Positions 16,235 to 23,732 of a stretch of 64,000 nucleotides of DNA are shown here, piece by piece. This DNA is from Ktedonospora formicarum (GTDB taxonomy: Bacteria; Chloroflexota; Ktedonobacteria; Ktedonobacterales; Ktedonobacteraceae): the NCBI RefSeq assembly GCF_016587355.1, contig NZ_BNJF01000012.1:24089-88088 (forward strand). Direction: 5' to 3'. The number at the start of each line of letters is the position of its first letter. Position 1 is the first letter of the stretch. The notes below the pieces were generated by a model that did no database searches, was not told the origin of the DNA, and saw nothing but the letters and a program-made list of their open reading frames with translations. The translations under genes were made by a program, and so were the position numbers.

Positions 16235-17479
16235 CTAGCGGCGAAGCCGGCGAACATTGCGACCATCGTCATCATCATCCGCGTCGACAATACGACCTGG
16301 CGGAAGCTGCATACGATCAAACATCTGGTCCGACATCTCCAACATCTTGGTCCCCATCTTGCCCATCATCTCGGCATTGACAGTATCCATCTTGGACTTG
16401 AGTTCCAAGAAGCGCTCGTTCTCCTTTTGCCGCATCTCGGCGCGCGCCGCAGCCTCCTGCTGTTTGTCAAATGCGTCCGAAATCTGCGTGATGGCAAGCG
16501 TGACCTGGGCCTGCTGCTTAAGAAATTGATCCAGATTTTTCGTCGTTTGATGAACTGCAAAGACACACGCCGGATCGATGGCAAGCGTACCAATCACACG
16601 CAAGACGACATTGATCATAGTCGCGCTCATGCTATAATCGACCACCGCATGGGCACCCTCGGCGAGCTGGTCAACCGTCAACGTGTGGTTAGCAATCGCC
16701 AGATTGTCCGCATTTTGCTGCATAAGGAACATAAAGAGCGCGAAACCAGAGACAGCGCTCAGAATCCCCCAGGCCAGCGCCTGCGACTTCGCCCGGTCAC
16801 GCATCTTGCTTTTATCAGCAGCCTGATCGGTAGCGTTAGCATCATGGACAGTGTTTCCCCATGCATTCGTGACGACCGCTACCGCAACCTCCAGCAGTGC
16901 CGTCATCCCGTAGATGCCGACAATTTTCCAATCTTTCATGTCAAAGGGCTTGCCAGCGAAATACTCGCCGACGTCGCTCGTGAGAAAAATGACGAGGAGC
17001 CAGGGAATCACCGCGCAGGCAATGCTGGAGATCCAGCGCTTGATCTTGTGATCAAAGGTTTCCTTAACGTCAGTGAATTCCGAAATCATGCGGATGCGCT
17101 TATTGCGCTCCTGCTGGAGCAGTTCCTCGGATTGCTCGGGATCGCTTGTCTCCCCAGTATCCTTGGTGAGATCCTGCTCTAGCGCCTGTTGCGCGGTCAC
17201 CTTCGCTCGCTTCAATTCGCGCTTCATCGCGCGATCTTGCTGCCATTCAGCCACCAGGTTCCCCAGCAGCCCGCTCAAGAAGCCAGGCTTTTTCTCCTGC
17301 TCCTCAGCATCGGCCTCCAGGTCAGGGGTGGCTTGCGCTCCTGTAGGCCCCTGTGTCGGCGGCGTTTTTGGCGTCGCCGGCGATCCACTCGCCGCTGGCC
17401 CAGACATATTTCCAGGCATATTTGGATCGGGCGGCGTGAACCCACTCTGATTGGAGTCAAAAGGAGTGGTGTTTGACAT
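16235..17479 (-). CDS. Large membrane protein with coiled-coil ends
   Basis: 414 residues. A Pro/Gly/Ser-rich disordered N-terminus (1-60), a charged coiled-coil (about 80-140), roughly four membrane helices between 150 and 320 (IACAVIPWLLVIFLTS; IVGIYGMTALLEVAVAVV; GILSAVSGFALFMFLM; MINVVLRVIGTLAIDP), then a Met/Glu/Lys coiled-coil and an Asp-rich tail. No transporter family recognised. The layout suits a membrane scaffold or sensor of the operon's machinery. Confidence 0.6.
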   Translation of the reverse strand: MSNTTPFDSNQSGFTPPDPNMPGNMSGPAASGSPATPKTPPTQGPTGAQATPDLEADAEEQEKKPGFLSGLLGNLVAEWQQDRAMKRELKRAKVTAQQALEQDLTKDTGETSDPEQSEELLQQERNKRIRMISEFTDVKETFDHKIKRWISSIACAVIPWLLVIFLTSDVGEYFAGKPFDMKDWKIVGIYGMTALLEVAVAVVTNAWGNTVHDANATDQAADKSKMRDRAKSQALAWGILSAVSGFALFMFLMQQNADNLAIANHTLTVDQLAEGAHAVVDYSMSATMINVVLRVIGTLAIDPACVFAVHQTTKNLDQFLKQQAQVTLAITQISDAFDKQQEAAARAEMRQKENERFLELKSKMDTVNAEMMGKMGTKMLEMSDQMFDRMQLPPGRIVDADDDDDGRNVRRLRR

Positions 17480-17556
17480 TCAGTTAGCCTTTCATACGGT
17501 CATAAGGGTTAATAAAAATCATCTACGCGCTACAAAGATGGCTAAACCCGTGCGGT

Positions 17557-17620
17557 ATTCTCACTTGACTTCACAAAGCTTCGTCGGATGTACGGAAGAC
17601 TTCGCTTGCCAAGTGAGAAT
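17557..17620. repeat. Structured leader with ATTCTCACTTG/CAAGTGAGAAT stem
   Basis: Perfect 11-bp inverted repeat enclosing about 42 nt that themselves hold a CTTCGTCGG..CGGAAG element, in the gap between two minus-strand genes. A folded intercistronic RNA or terminator is plausible. Confidence 0.4.
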
Positions 17621-17637
17621 GATGTGGGTGCTTGCCG

Positions 17638-17949
17638 TTAGGCGACGCCCTCTTCCGATGCAGTTTCACCTGAGCCAGAATCAGTGGCCCCAACTTCGAT
17701 TTTGAGTTCGTCCAGGCGCTTGCGGTACGAGGCCAATTTGTCGCGCTCGCGCATGTTGTGGGCCTTCTTGAGCGAGGCGGAGAGATGGGCGCGATCAGTA
17801 ATAAAGATGTTCGCCATGCGCACGCTTTTGCGTCCCAATGCATCCTCGATGACTTTATCCAGGTTATCGCGTTGGTCACACATATCGTTCCAGTCTTTTT
17901 CGCTGATGCGAGCACTGGTGTTCTGAGCTGTTGTCTGCTGATCTGCCAT
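17638..17949 (-). CDS. Hypothetical small protein (103 aa)
   Basis: Start at ATG 17949, with AAAGGA about 11 nt upstream; a nearer upstream ATG is too close to that site. Helical and charged (EKDWNDMCDQRDNLDKVIEDALG ... LASYRKRLDELKIEVG). Unknown. Confidence 0.5.
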   Translation of the reverse strand: MADQQTTAQNTSARISEKDWNDMCDQRDNLDKVIEDALGRKSVRMANIFITDRAHLSASLKKAHNMRERDKLASYRKRLDELKIEVGATDSGSGETASEEGVA

Positions 17950-18081
17950 AAATTGCATTATCCTTTAAGCATTTTGAGGGGAGGGAACGCCGCAGGCAGC
18001 CATCCTACCCGCGGCCCGGTCATCACTACAAAACTGGCTTCTACAGAGGTTGTACTACTATCGCTGACCTACAAACCAGGG

Positions 18082-18249
18082 CTACTCATCCGCACTACGA
18101 GTTGTGTCTATCTGCTGAGGGTCGGGAGTGCTTTTTATGGCATCCCAAATGAATGCGAACACATCGTTAATGGTGCGAATCCCCAGAGCTTCGTTATGCG
18201 TCAGGGGGCGCTCCTCAGCCTGCTGCTCGTTCTGCTCTTGCTCGCTCAT
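18082..18249 (-). CDS. Small acidic protein (55 aa)
   Basis: ATG 18249 follows AAAGGATGGCT. The product is Glu/Gln-rich with one amphipathic helix (TINDVFAFIWDAIKS). Unknown. Confidence 0.45.
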   Translation of the reverse strand: MSEQEQNEQQAEERPLTHNEALGIRTINDVFAFIWDAIKSTPDPQQIDTTRSADE

Positions 18250-18352
18250 AGCCATCCTTTCGGGATAAGCATGTGCAAACCACATTACAGTCGATCGCGC
18301 TACGACAGAACCTATAAACCAACATCAAGAGACAAAAGGAGGCAGAATCTGG

Positions 18353-18583
18353 CTAACACGGCGACTGATACTGCGAACATTGAGGGTTATGGCATGCCCC
18401 GCAGTACGAGCACTGGAAATACCGGCAGCTCGTACAGGGACCTGACAGGTGAGAACGGTAGGCACACGAAGATGGGTAAGAGGAGGCCGCAAAGGCGAGC
18501 CTCGCATGACGCAGAGAGTGGGCGCGCTGATGGGCGCATATTGCCAGTAAAGCGATAACGAGGGGAATCATCCATGACGCCAT
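18353..18583 (-). CDS. Small membrane/cysteine-rich protein, operon start
   Basis: 76 residues from ATG 18583, with GGAGG 8 nt upstream. One membrane segment near the N-terminus (WMIPLVIALLAICA) and a C-terminal Cys cluster (CTSC, CSYCGACHNPQC), suggesting a membrane-tethered zinc site. It is the first gene of the long minus-strand block; a folded leader lies upstream. Confidence 0.5.
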   Translation of the reverse strand: MASWMIPLVIALLAICAHQRAHSLRHARLAFAASSYPSSCAYRSHLSGPCTSCRYFQCSYCGACHNPQCSQYQSPC

Positions 18584-18627
18584 GAGTCAAATCCTCCAGA
18601 TGAGACTTGCCCCCGGCGTTCAGCACT

Positions 18628-18653
18628 ATCTTTGCTGCATTTGCCGCAAAGAT
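18628..18653. repeat. Leader hairpin ATCTTTGC/GCAAAGAT
   Basis: 8-bp perfect stem extended by two pairs, small AT loop, about 45 bp upstream of the first gene of the minus-strand block. A TATATC sequence just upstream could be a weak -10. Confidence 0.35.
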
Positions 18654-18660
18654 GATATAC

Positions 18661-19120
18661 TGAAACGCTGGGTGTTGTAACAGACGCTTGGTAAAGCAAG
18701 AGGGGGAGCGTGTCCGGTCGCCAAACTAGAGCATGCTCTCTCTCAAGCCACAGCCACTCAAAACTTCAAAATTCCTGCGCTACAAGATCTACTCTACAAT
18801 TCTCGCACTCCATATTCCTTACTACAGATACCCACTACAATTTGGTCCTGGCCTAATGACTCTCACATCAAGCCAGAAACTCCAATCCAACATGTTCGCA
18901 ACCATTTTTAAACTAATTTAAAACTAGTTTCAATCTTGTTGCAATTGGTTTTTAACATATTAATTCCTTGTTGTCAATGGTTTAGCAATTAGTTTGAAAT
19001 CTTTGCATTATCATGTATAATATGTTTGCCAGAGGATTAATACTTTTAACCTACTGATATTTCAATCAATTAAAAAAAGGGTTATACTATTATAAATAAT
19101 TTGCTCTGTGGAGAATACAT
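18661..19120. promoter_or_regulatory. AT-rich divergent control region
   Basis: Gene-free stretch between the minus-strand operon and the plus-strand replication module. The right half is strongly AT-rich, with variants of ACTAATTT/ACTAGTTT/ATTGGTTTTT and a 10-bp palindrome AAACTAGTTT at 18920-18929. It likely holds divergent promoters and regulator sites. Confidence 0.45.
18994..19021 (+). promoter_or_regulatory. Sigma70-type promoter
   Basis: TTGAAA, 16-bp spacer, TATAAT (perfect -10), about 100 bp upstream of the small HTH gene at 19121. Confidence 0.6.
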
Positions 19121-19306
19121 ATGTCTCGTGATGGTTTCATGACAATAAATGAGGTTGCTTCTGCACTCAAAGTTCCAGTAAGCAAGATCCGTACAATTAT
19201 CGCTAGGTTAGACATTCAGCCTCGAAGATTTCCTGATGATATGCGCCGCCTTTACTATAGTGAGGCTGATATTCAACGTATTAGAGCTGTGCTGGGTCTC
19301 CAATAA
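19121..19306 (+). CDS. Small HTH (MerR/excisionase-like) DNA-binding protein
   Basis: 61 residues. MTINEVASALKVPVSKIRTIIARLDIQPRRF..RLYYSEADIQRIRAVLG is the winged-HTH layout of MerR/excisionase-type proteins: helix-turn-helix, wing with R-x-Y-Y, then a helix. GGAG lies 9 nt upstream of the ATG. It probably regulates the adjacent divergent promoters or acts as a directionality/copy-control factor. Confidence 0.65.
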   Translation: MSRDGFMTINEVASALKVPVSKIRTIIARLDIQPRRFPDDMRRLYYSEADIQRIRAVLGLQ

Positions 19307-19395
19307 AAAGCATTTATCTTGTCAAAGTTCTAGCAGTGCAACAATCACATGCGGCTTCTGCCAATAATGATACTAGGGCTGAACGCTTAAAAGAA

Positions 19396-19463
19396 GGTCA
19401 ATCTGAGGGAACACTAAGGGAATATTAAGAGGTAAATAACAGGTAATTATGAGGTAAACAATT
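19396..19463 (+). repeat. Phased 11-bp direct repeats (six units)
   Basis: Six units beginning GG, at 19396, 19407, 19418, then after 2 extra bases 19431, 19442 and 19453: GGTCAATCTGA, GGGAACACTAA, GGGAATATTAA, GGTAAATAACA, GGTAATTATGA, GGTAAACAATT. The spacing is one helical turn. They lie 95 bp upstream of the XRE-TPR gene and may be its operator or a small iteron set. Confidence 0.55.
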
Positions 19464-19557
19464 TATGAGGCCGTGAAAAGGCTTGTAAAGCGTAACTGAT
19501 GCCATGTACAATCGAGTTGTAGATCGTTGAGATAGCATCCCTAGATGGAGGTACGGG

Positions 19558-20892
19558 ATGGATACCAGTAAAACTCCAAACGATCTTTTGAGACAGCTCA
19601 GGCGAGAGCGTGGATGGTCTCAAAACAAATTGGCAGATCTACTTCAACAAAGAGGGGGATTTGCGGATGCCTCACTCCTGCGAAAGTGGGAAAGTGGTAA
19701 GCATGTCCCTAGTCCTTTTTATCAAGAGAAACTTTGTGCCATCTTTGGCCTTACAGCCTATGAATTGGGTTTTCTACCAGAAAAACGCTCGCCAGCTAGC
19801 AATTCCGTTGCTGATACTCAAATCACGCAGGCGACTAAATCATTCCCTGCACAGCGCTCTCCAATTTTTTTAGGGAACGAAGATATGGATAGACGCCGCC
19901 GCGAATTCTTACAATTTTTAAGTTTTGCCGCCACAACTCTCGTCCTGCCATTGCCTGATTTGGATTGGGATAGGGTACAGACGGCAACAGCAAAACCCCA
20001 GCATCTTGATGCTCAGGTGATTAATGACTTAGTCGCCATTAACAAATATTATTGGAGTCTTTATAACGCTGCACCAAACAAAAACGTCCTCCTTGAGGGC
20101 GCTCTGGGTCAGTTAAAAACGCTTACCAGTTTTCTCAATGAGGGTCCTTGTGAAGCCGACCACCAAAAGCTGTGCATACTTGCCAGCGACCTCAGCCAGC
20201 TAATTGGAGAGATCCATTTTGACTGCAATCAATATGATACCGCTCAAGCTAGTTATGTCTTTGCTGCAAATGCAGCGAAAGATGCTAAACATTATGACCT
20301 CTGGGCTTGTGCCCTAGTAAGGCATGCCTTTTTACCCATTTATGAGTCACATTTTCAGGATGCCTTGCAGCTGCTACAGGGTGCTCAACAGGTCGCGCGT
20401 CACGGAGATACCGAACTAGCAACGCGCTTCTGGATAGCAAATGTTTCGGCTCAAGCTCAAGCGGGAAATAAGAACCTTTTCGCATGTCGGAAAAATCTTG
20501 ACCTGGCAGAAGAGGTGCAATCAGTAAGCCCAAACGGCATGAATGGCATGTGGTTACGTTTTGATGGGACGCGATTAGCGGAAGAGAAGGGCTCATGCTT
20601 TGTTAAATTGGGGCGGCCAGATCTTGCTATGCCGGTTCTTAATGAAGCTCTTACACAGCATCCAAAGGCTACTCGTAGGCGAGGGATGGTTCTCACAAAC
20701 CTTGCAATTTCAGCACTACAACTTGGAGAGTTGGATCGCGCTTGTACTTATGCAAGTGAAGTTACTCAGATCGCTGGCAAAGGATCTGGCATGTTACTTA
20801 GAGGTCTTCACTCATTACAGGAAAAACTCATACCGTATCAAGATTCACAATTGGTCCAAGAACTGGATCAGCAGATTGCTCTTATCAATTAA
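19558..20892 (+). CDS. XRE-family regulator with TPR domain
   Basis: 444 residues. N-terminal HTH_XRE (LLRQLRRERGWSQNKLADLLQQRGG..ASLLRKWESGKHVPSPFYQEKLCAIFGL, about 9-70), a linker with a short hydrophobic stretch (LQFLSFAATTLVLPLP), then TPR-like helical repeats from about 180 to the end (YDTAQASYVFAANAAKDA; FQDALQLLQGAQQVARHGD; RPDLAMPVLNEALTQHP; ELDRACTYASEVTQIAG). This resembles signal-responsive HTH-TPR regulators. GGAGG precedes the ATG. Phased repeats upstream are candidate binding sites. Confidence 0.75.
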   Translation: MDTSKTPNDLLRQLRRERGWSQNKLADLLQQRGGFADASLLRKWESGKHVPSPFYQEKLCAIFGLTAYELGFLPEKRSPASNSVADTQITQATKSFPAQRSPIFLGNEDMDRRRREFLQFLSFAATTLVLPLPDLDWDRVQTATAKPQHLDAQVINDLVAINKYYWSLYNAAPNKNVLLEGALGQLKTLTSFLNEGPCEADHQKLCILASDLSQLIGEIHFDCNQYDTAQASYVFAANAAKDAKHYDLWACALVRHAFLPIYESHFQDALQLLQGAQQVARHGDTELATRFWIANVSAQAQAGNKNLFACRKNLDLAEEVQSVSPNGMNGMWLRFDGTRLAEEKGSCFVKLGRPDLAMPVLNEALTQHPKATRRRGMVLTNLAISALQLGELDRACTYASEVTQIAGKGSGMLLRGLHSLQEKLIPYQDSQLVQELDQQIALIN

Positions 20893-20904
20893 GGAAGAGG
20901 GAAA

Positions 20905-21282
20905 ATGGTCAATACAGAACAGGGAGGCCAACGCTTCCGCAATACCTGGATAGCTGGAGTAAATCAATACTACCCAGGGACACCGAAACCTGGCTACATT
21001 GCACCCTGGGCAGAGATGGCTAAATGGGAACAGGAAAGCGCTATTGCGGTCTATGAGCAGATCCACCAATTTGTGGCCGCAACGGCTGGGAAAACCACGC
21101 AGCTCAGTCGTGAACAGAAAGGGCGATTCGTTTGTCTGTGCTGGATAGGGCAAATCTACAAGCATTTTGAGTCCCCAAAAGCCTCATATGTCGCCGACTG
21201 GACTGAGTTGCCAGAATGGCAGCGTGAAACTGACGCAAACATTTTTGAAGCCATCGAGAGAGACTGGTTTCAGGAAATGTAA
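20905..21282 (+). CDS. Hypothetical protein with internal duplication
   Basis: 125 residues. Two related halves: PKPGYIAPWAEMAKWEQESAI..YEQI and PKASYVADWTELPEWQRETDANIFEAI, each a P-K-x-x-Y-x-x-x-W-x-E-(M/L)-x-x-W motif. No confident family. GGAAGAGGG precedes the start; it lies 12 bp after the regulator and 19 bp before the AT-hook gene, so all three may be co-transcribed. Confidence 0.55.
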   Translation: MVNTEQGGQRFRNTWIAGVNQYYPGTPKPGYIAPWAEMAKWEQESAIAVYEQIHQFVAATAGKTTQLSREQKGRFVCLCWIGQIYKHFESPKASYVADWTELPEWQRETDANIFEAIERDWFQEM

Positions 21283-21301
21283 TATATGAGGAAAAGATGA
21301 G

Positions 21302-23098
21302 ATGACGCAAGAAATTCAGCTCTCAATTAGTTCTGACCTAGATACTCACCTGTATCAAGTGTCAAAGTTTCCAGGAACAGGATTTTGGCGATGGATCAAT
21401 ATGGATTGGCACACCAATGTCTCACCTGAAGAACTTGATTGGCTCAAAGCGCATGGGTGGGAATTAGTTGAGCCAAGAGGGTCTCGTTTGGCTGATATTT
21501 TTGCGCTCCATTCGCATCTTGCTCCATCATTGATGTTGTTTGCACATGATACGCCGTACGATTTTACCATAAGCGGCCAATGGGTTATGACAAATGATTT
21601 AACCTATGCAGAACAGTATCCTGTAGTCCTTACTCACCAAATACCTGTTGCTGCACATTTGTCAGAAGAAGCAGTTAAACAGATTGCTGCACCAAATGCT
21701 ATGCTTGCTGGAACCGAAGCCCTAATTTTTAACAAGGCAACTGCCGATGTATCTCTTTATCATCTGGAGAGCCTAGGAGATACCGGAAAGAAACTCCAGG
21801 AAGAAATACAAAGTAAAATTATCCCTCTTCCCCATTCACTCAATGGGCTGCTTCTCTCAGAAAGAGAAAAGTTACATCGAAACAAAGCTTGGCAACAGGC
21901 GAGGCGCGCTGCACGCGAGCTAGCACAACTCTACTGGCAGCATCATCTAGATAAACAACATGCAACCAAACATTTGCAAGATCTGCCTTGCATTTTTCCA
22001 CATAAAACGCAAGAGGGATTGACCTTGCCTATCATTATTCCAGCGGCACTCTCGGTCCGAGGAGCGCTCAGTGCCTTTAGCAATGGGCACAATGGAGCTC
22101 AGCCCTGGTCACCCAAGCAGCAAATTCCTTCATTCCTAATAAAATCAGCATCAGATTCAGCTCTCATCCAATACAAGCCAGAGGGATATACTCTTCAAGG
22201 AGTAGAAGATCTAACCAAAGTGCTCTGGGATCAGGTCAATCAGCTCTCTGATATAGATGGGGATGTTCTACTGGCATGTTTGGCACAATGGATGAATGAG
22301 CATGATAGCGAAGGCTTGGTATGGATTACATCAGATCATATTCTCAATTATCGTGGGATACAGCCGCGCCAGTATATTGACGCTCAGGGCACAAAACGAG
22401 CTAGCACACATCGTTTGGAAGATTTACAAAGCATTCACAAGAGTATGCAGCGTATCAGTAACCTTTTTGTGACAACTCAAGAGTGGTCGGCAGAACCTCG
22501 AACCCCTGGCAAACGTGGACGTCCCAAGAAACGACAACTTCAGCTTCAGGATAAATTACTTCACATTGAGAAGCGATTCGTTGACTCAACTGCTTTTGAT
22601 GACGGCAGAAACGAGGAGCTTGCTATCGCTTGGCTTATTCGTCTTGGGAAATGTGTGCCAACTCTTTCTACAAATACCAATCGGCAGGTAGCCTATCTCT
22701 TTCAACAGGCACTCATCTACGATCCATTCCGCGAGAAGTGGGAAAAACGCTTAGCACGCTATTTTATGATGCGCCTCCAAGATTTCACAAGTCAAATAAT
22801 ATTATGTCTCATACAGGATATGCTCTTGGAGCTTGGCTTTTTGATTGATGCGAAAAACCCCGACCGTGGTAGACATCGCTTTGAACAAGCTCTGGATCGC
22901 CTTGTCCAGGATCAGCTCATCGGATCCTGGTGCTATCAAGAAGATATTCATGCATTGCCAAGCAAAAAGTGGGTCCAACAGTGGCAGTCATATCATTTGC
23001 AGGTAGAAGCTTCTCCACTCATCAAAGAGCTCGAAGATCAGAGGAGACAAAAAATTTCTCCAGCAAAGAAGGAGAAACGTCCCCATTCTGATGTATAA
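21302..23098 (+). CDS. AT-hook protein, candidate replication/DNA-binding protein
   Basis: 598 residues, no firm family. An AT-hook-like PGKRGRPKKR lies near residue 405. Around residues 310-400 is a region (LWDQVNQLSDIDGDVLLACLAQWM..ITSDHILNYRG) that looks like a winged-helix platform, and the C-terminal part is helical and basic. Two 18-bp direct repeats begin 3 bp after its stop codon, as iterons often flank initiator genes. I infer a plasmid replication or partition-associated DNA-binding role; direct evidence is limited to the AT-hook and context. Confidence 0.5.
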   Translation: MTQEIQLSISSDLDTHLYQVSKFPGTGFWRWINMDWHTNVSPEELDWLKAHGWELVEPRGSRLADIFALHSHLAPSLMLFAHDTPYDFTISGQWVMTNDLTYAEQYPVVLTHQIPVAAHLSEEAVKQIAAPNAMLAGTEALIFNKATADVSLYHLESLGDTGKKLQEEIQSKIIPLPHSLNGLLLSEREKLHRNKAWQQARRAARELAQLYWQHHLDKQHATKHLQDLPCIFPHKTQEGLTLPIIIPAALSVRGALSAFSNGHNGAQPWSPKQQIPSFLIKSASDSALIQYKPEGYTLQGVEDLTKVLWDQVNQLSDIDGDVLLACLAQWMNEHDSEGLVWITSDHILNYRGIQPRQYIDAQGTKRASTHRLEDLQSIHKSMQRISNLFVTTQEWSAEPRTPGKRGRPKKRQLQLQDKLLHIEKRFVDSTAFDDGRNEELAIAWLIRLGKCVPTLSTNTNRQVAYLFQQALIYDPFREKWEKRLARYFMMRLQDFTSQIILCLIQDMLLELGFLIDAKNPDRGRHRFEQALDRLVQDQLIGSWCYQEDIHALPSKKWVQQWQSYHLQVEASPLIKELEDQRRQKISPAKKEKRPHSDV

Positions 23099-23100
23099 TC

Positions 23101-23140
23101 CTGGCGCTATCTTGTGGCATTTCTGGCGCTATCTTGTGGC
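23101..23140 (+). repeat. Two 18-bp direct repeats, 22-bp period
   Basis: CTGGCGCTATCTTGTGGC at 23101-23118 and again, identical, at 23123-23140, directly after the AT-hook gene. The 22-bp period (about two helical turns) is typical of initiator iterons. An AT-rich sequence follows. Confidence 0.6.
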
Positions 23141-23732
23141 GTTATTTTTCATTATGAATTTCATAGAACGGCTTCTAGAGCCATTGCATGACCTATATAG
23201 GTGATATTAAAAGAAAGCAAAAAAATCCTTTTTTTACCAAATTTAATTCGACATAGGGTGACAAGCCAGAAAAGATCGTTTACAATTGGCTCAGCCGGAG
23301 GGAACGGTGTTTCTTGCGGCGAGCGAAGGAAAGAGGCGTCGTGATGACGTAGTAACAAACAAGCGATACAATCGCCAAAAATGAGAAAAACCAGCGCGCC
23401 AACGCTGGTCACTCTCATCCATCGGATTTGGTATTCGATTGGACCAGGACTGGAAAAATAGGGCGGCCCACCAAGCTCTCCAAACACCAGTCACAGGCTT
23501 TTGTTGCTCTCAACGCATGAAAGCAAATATCTACGTCTCTATAATAGCATACTCATCTCGCAATATGCTAGGTGCAAATTACCAACGGTTGGTAATTTCA
23601 ACTGTATAGATCGAACATGAGCAGCGCTAGAAGAGACTACATAGTACTTGCTTTCACATCCTGACAATGGAAACACTCCGGGATACCGCCGGAAAACTGA
23701 TATTTCGTTCGTAGAAAGCGAGTACTTGTACT
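23141..23732. other. Gene-free region before putative initiator
   Basis: About 590 bp. It holds a hyphenated palindrome at 23576-23598 and AT-rich patches near 23150-23260. A minus-strand open frame at 23161-23487 lacks a ribosome binding site and is not called. This is a plausible origin or control region next to the iteron pair. Confidence 0.4.
23576..23598. promoter_or_regulatory. Palindromic operator AAATTACCAAC-G-GTTGGTAATTT
   Basis: Perfect 11-bp arms around one central base, 135 bp upstream of the putative initiator gene. Size and symmetry match a dimeric repressor site (TetR/XRE type). Confidence 0.6.

Noticed and set aside
928..18583. Canonical type IV secretion/conjugation operon
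   Set aside because: No VirB4, VirD4, relaxase or other diagnostic component is visible in the window.
18733..18921. 62-codon plus-strand frame in the AT-rich control region
   Set aside because: No ribosome binding site and the region looks regulatory.
23161..23487. 108-codon minus-strand frame with one hydrophobic stretch
   Set aside because: Starts with GTG without a ribosome binding site and spans a region with regulatory symmetry; composition is not convincing.
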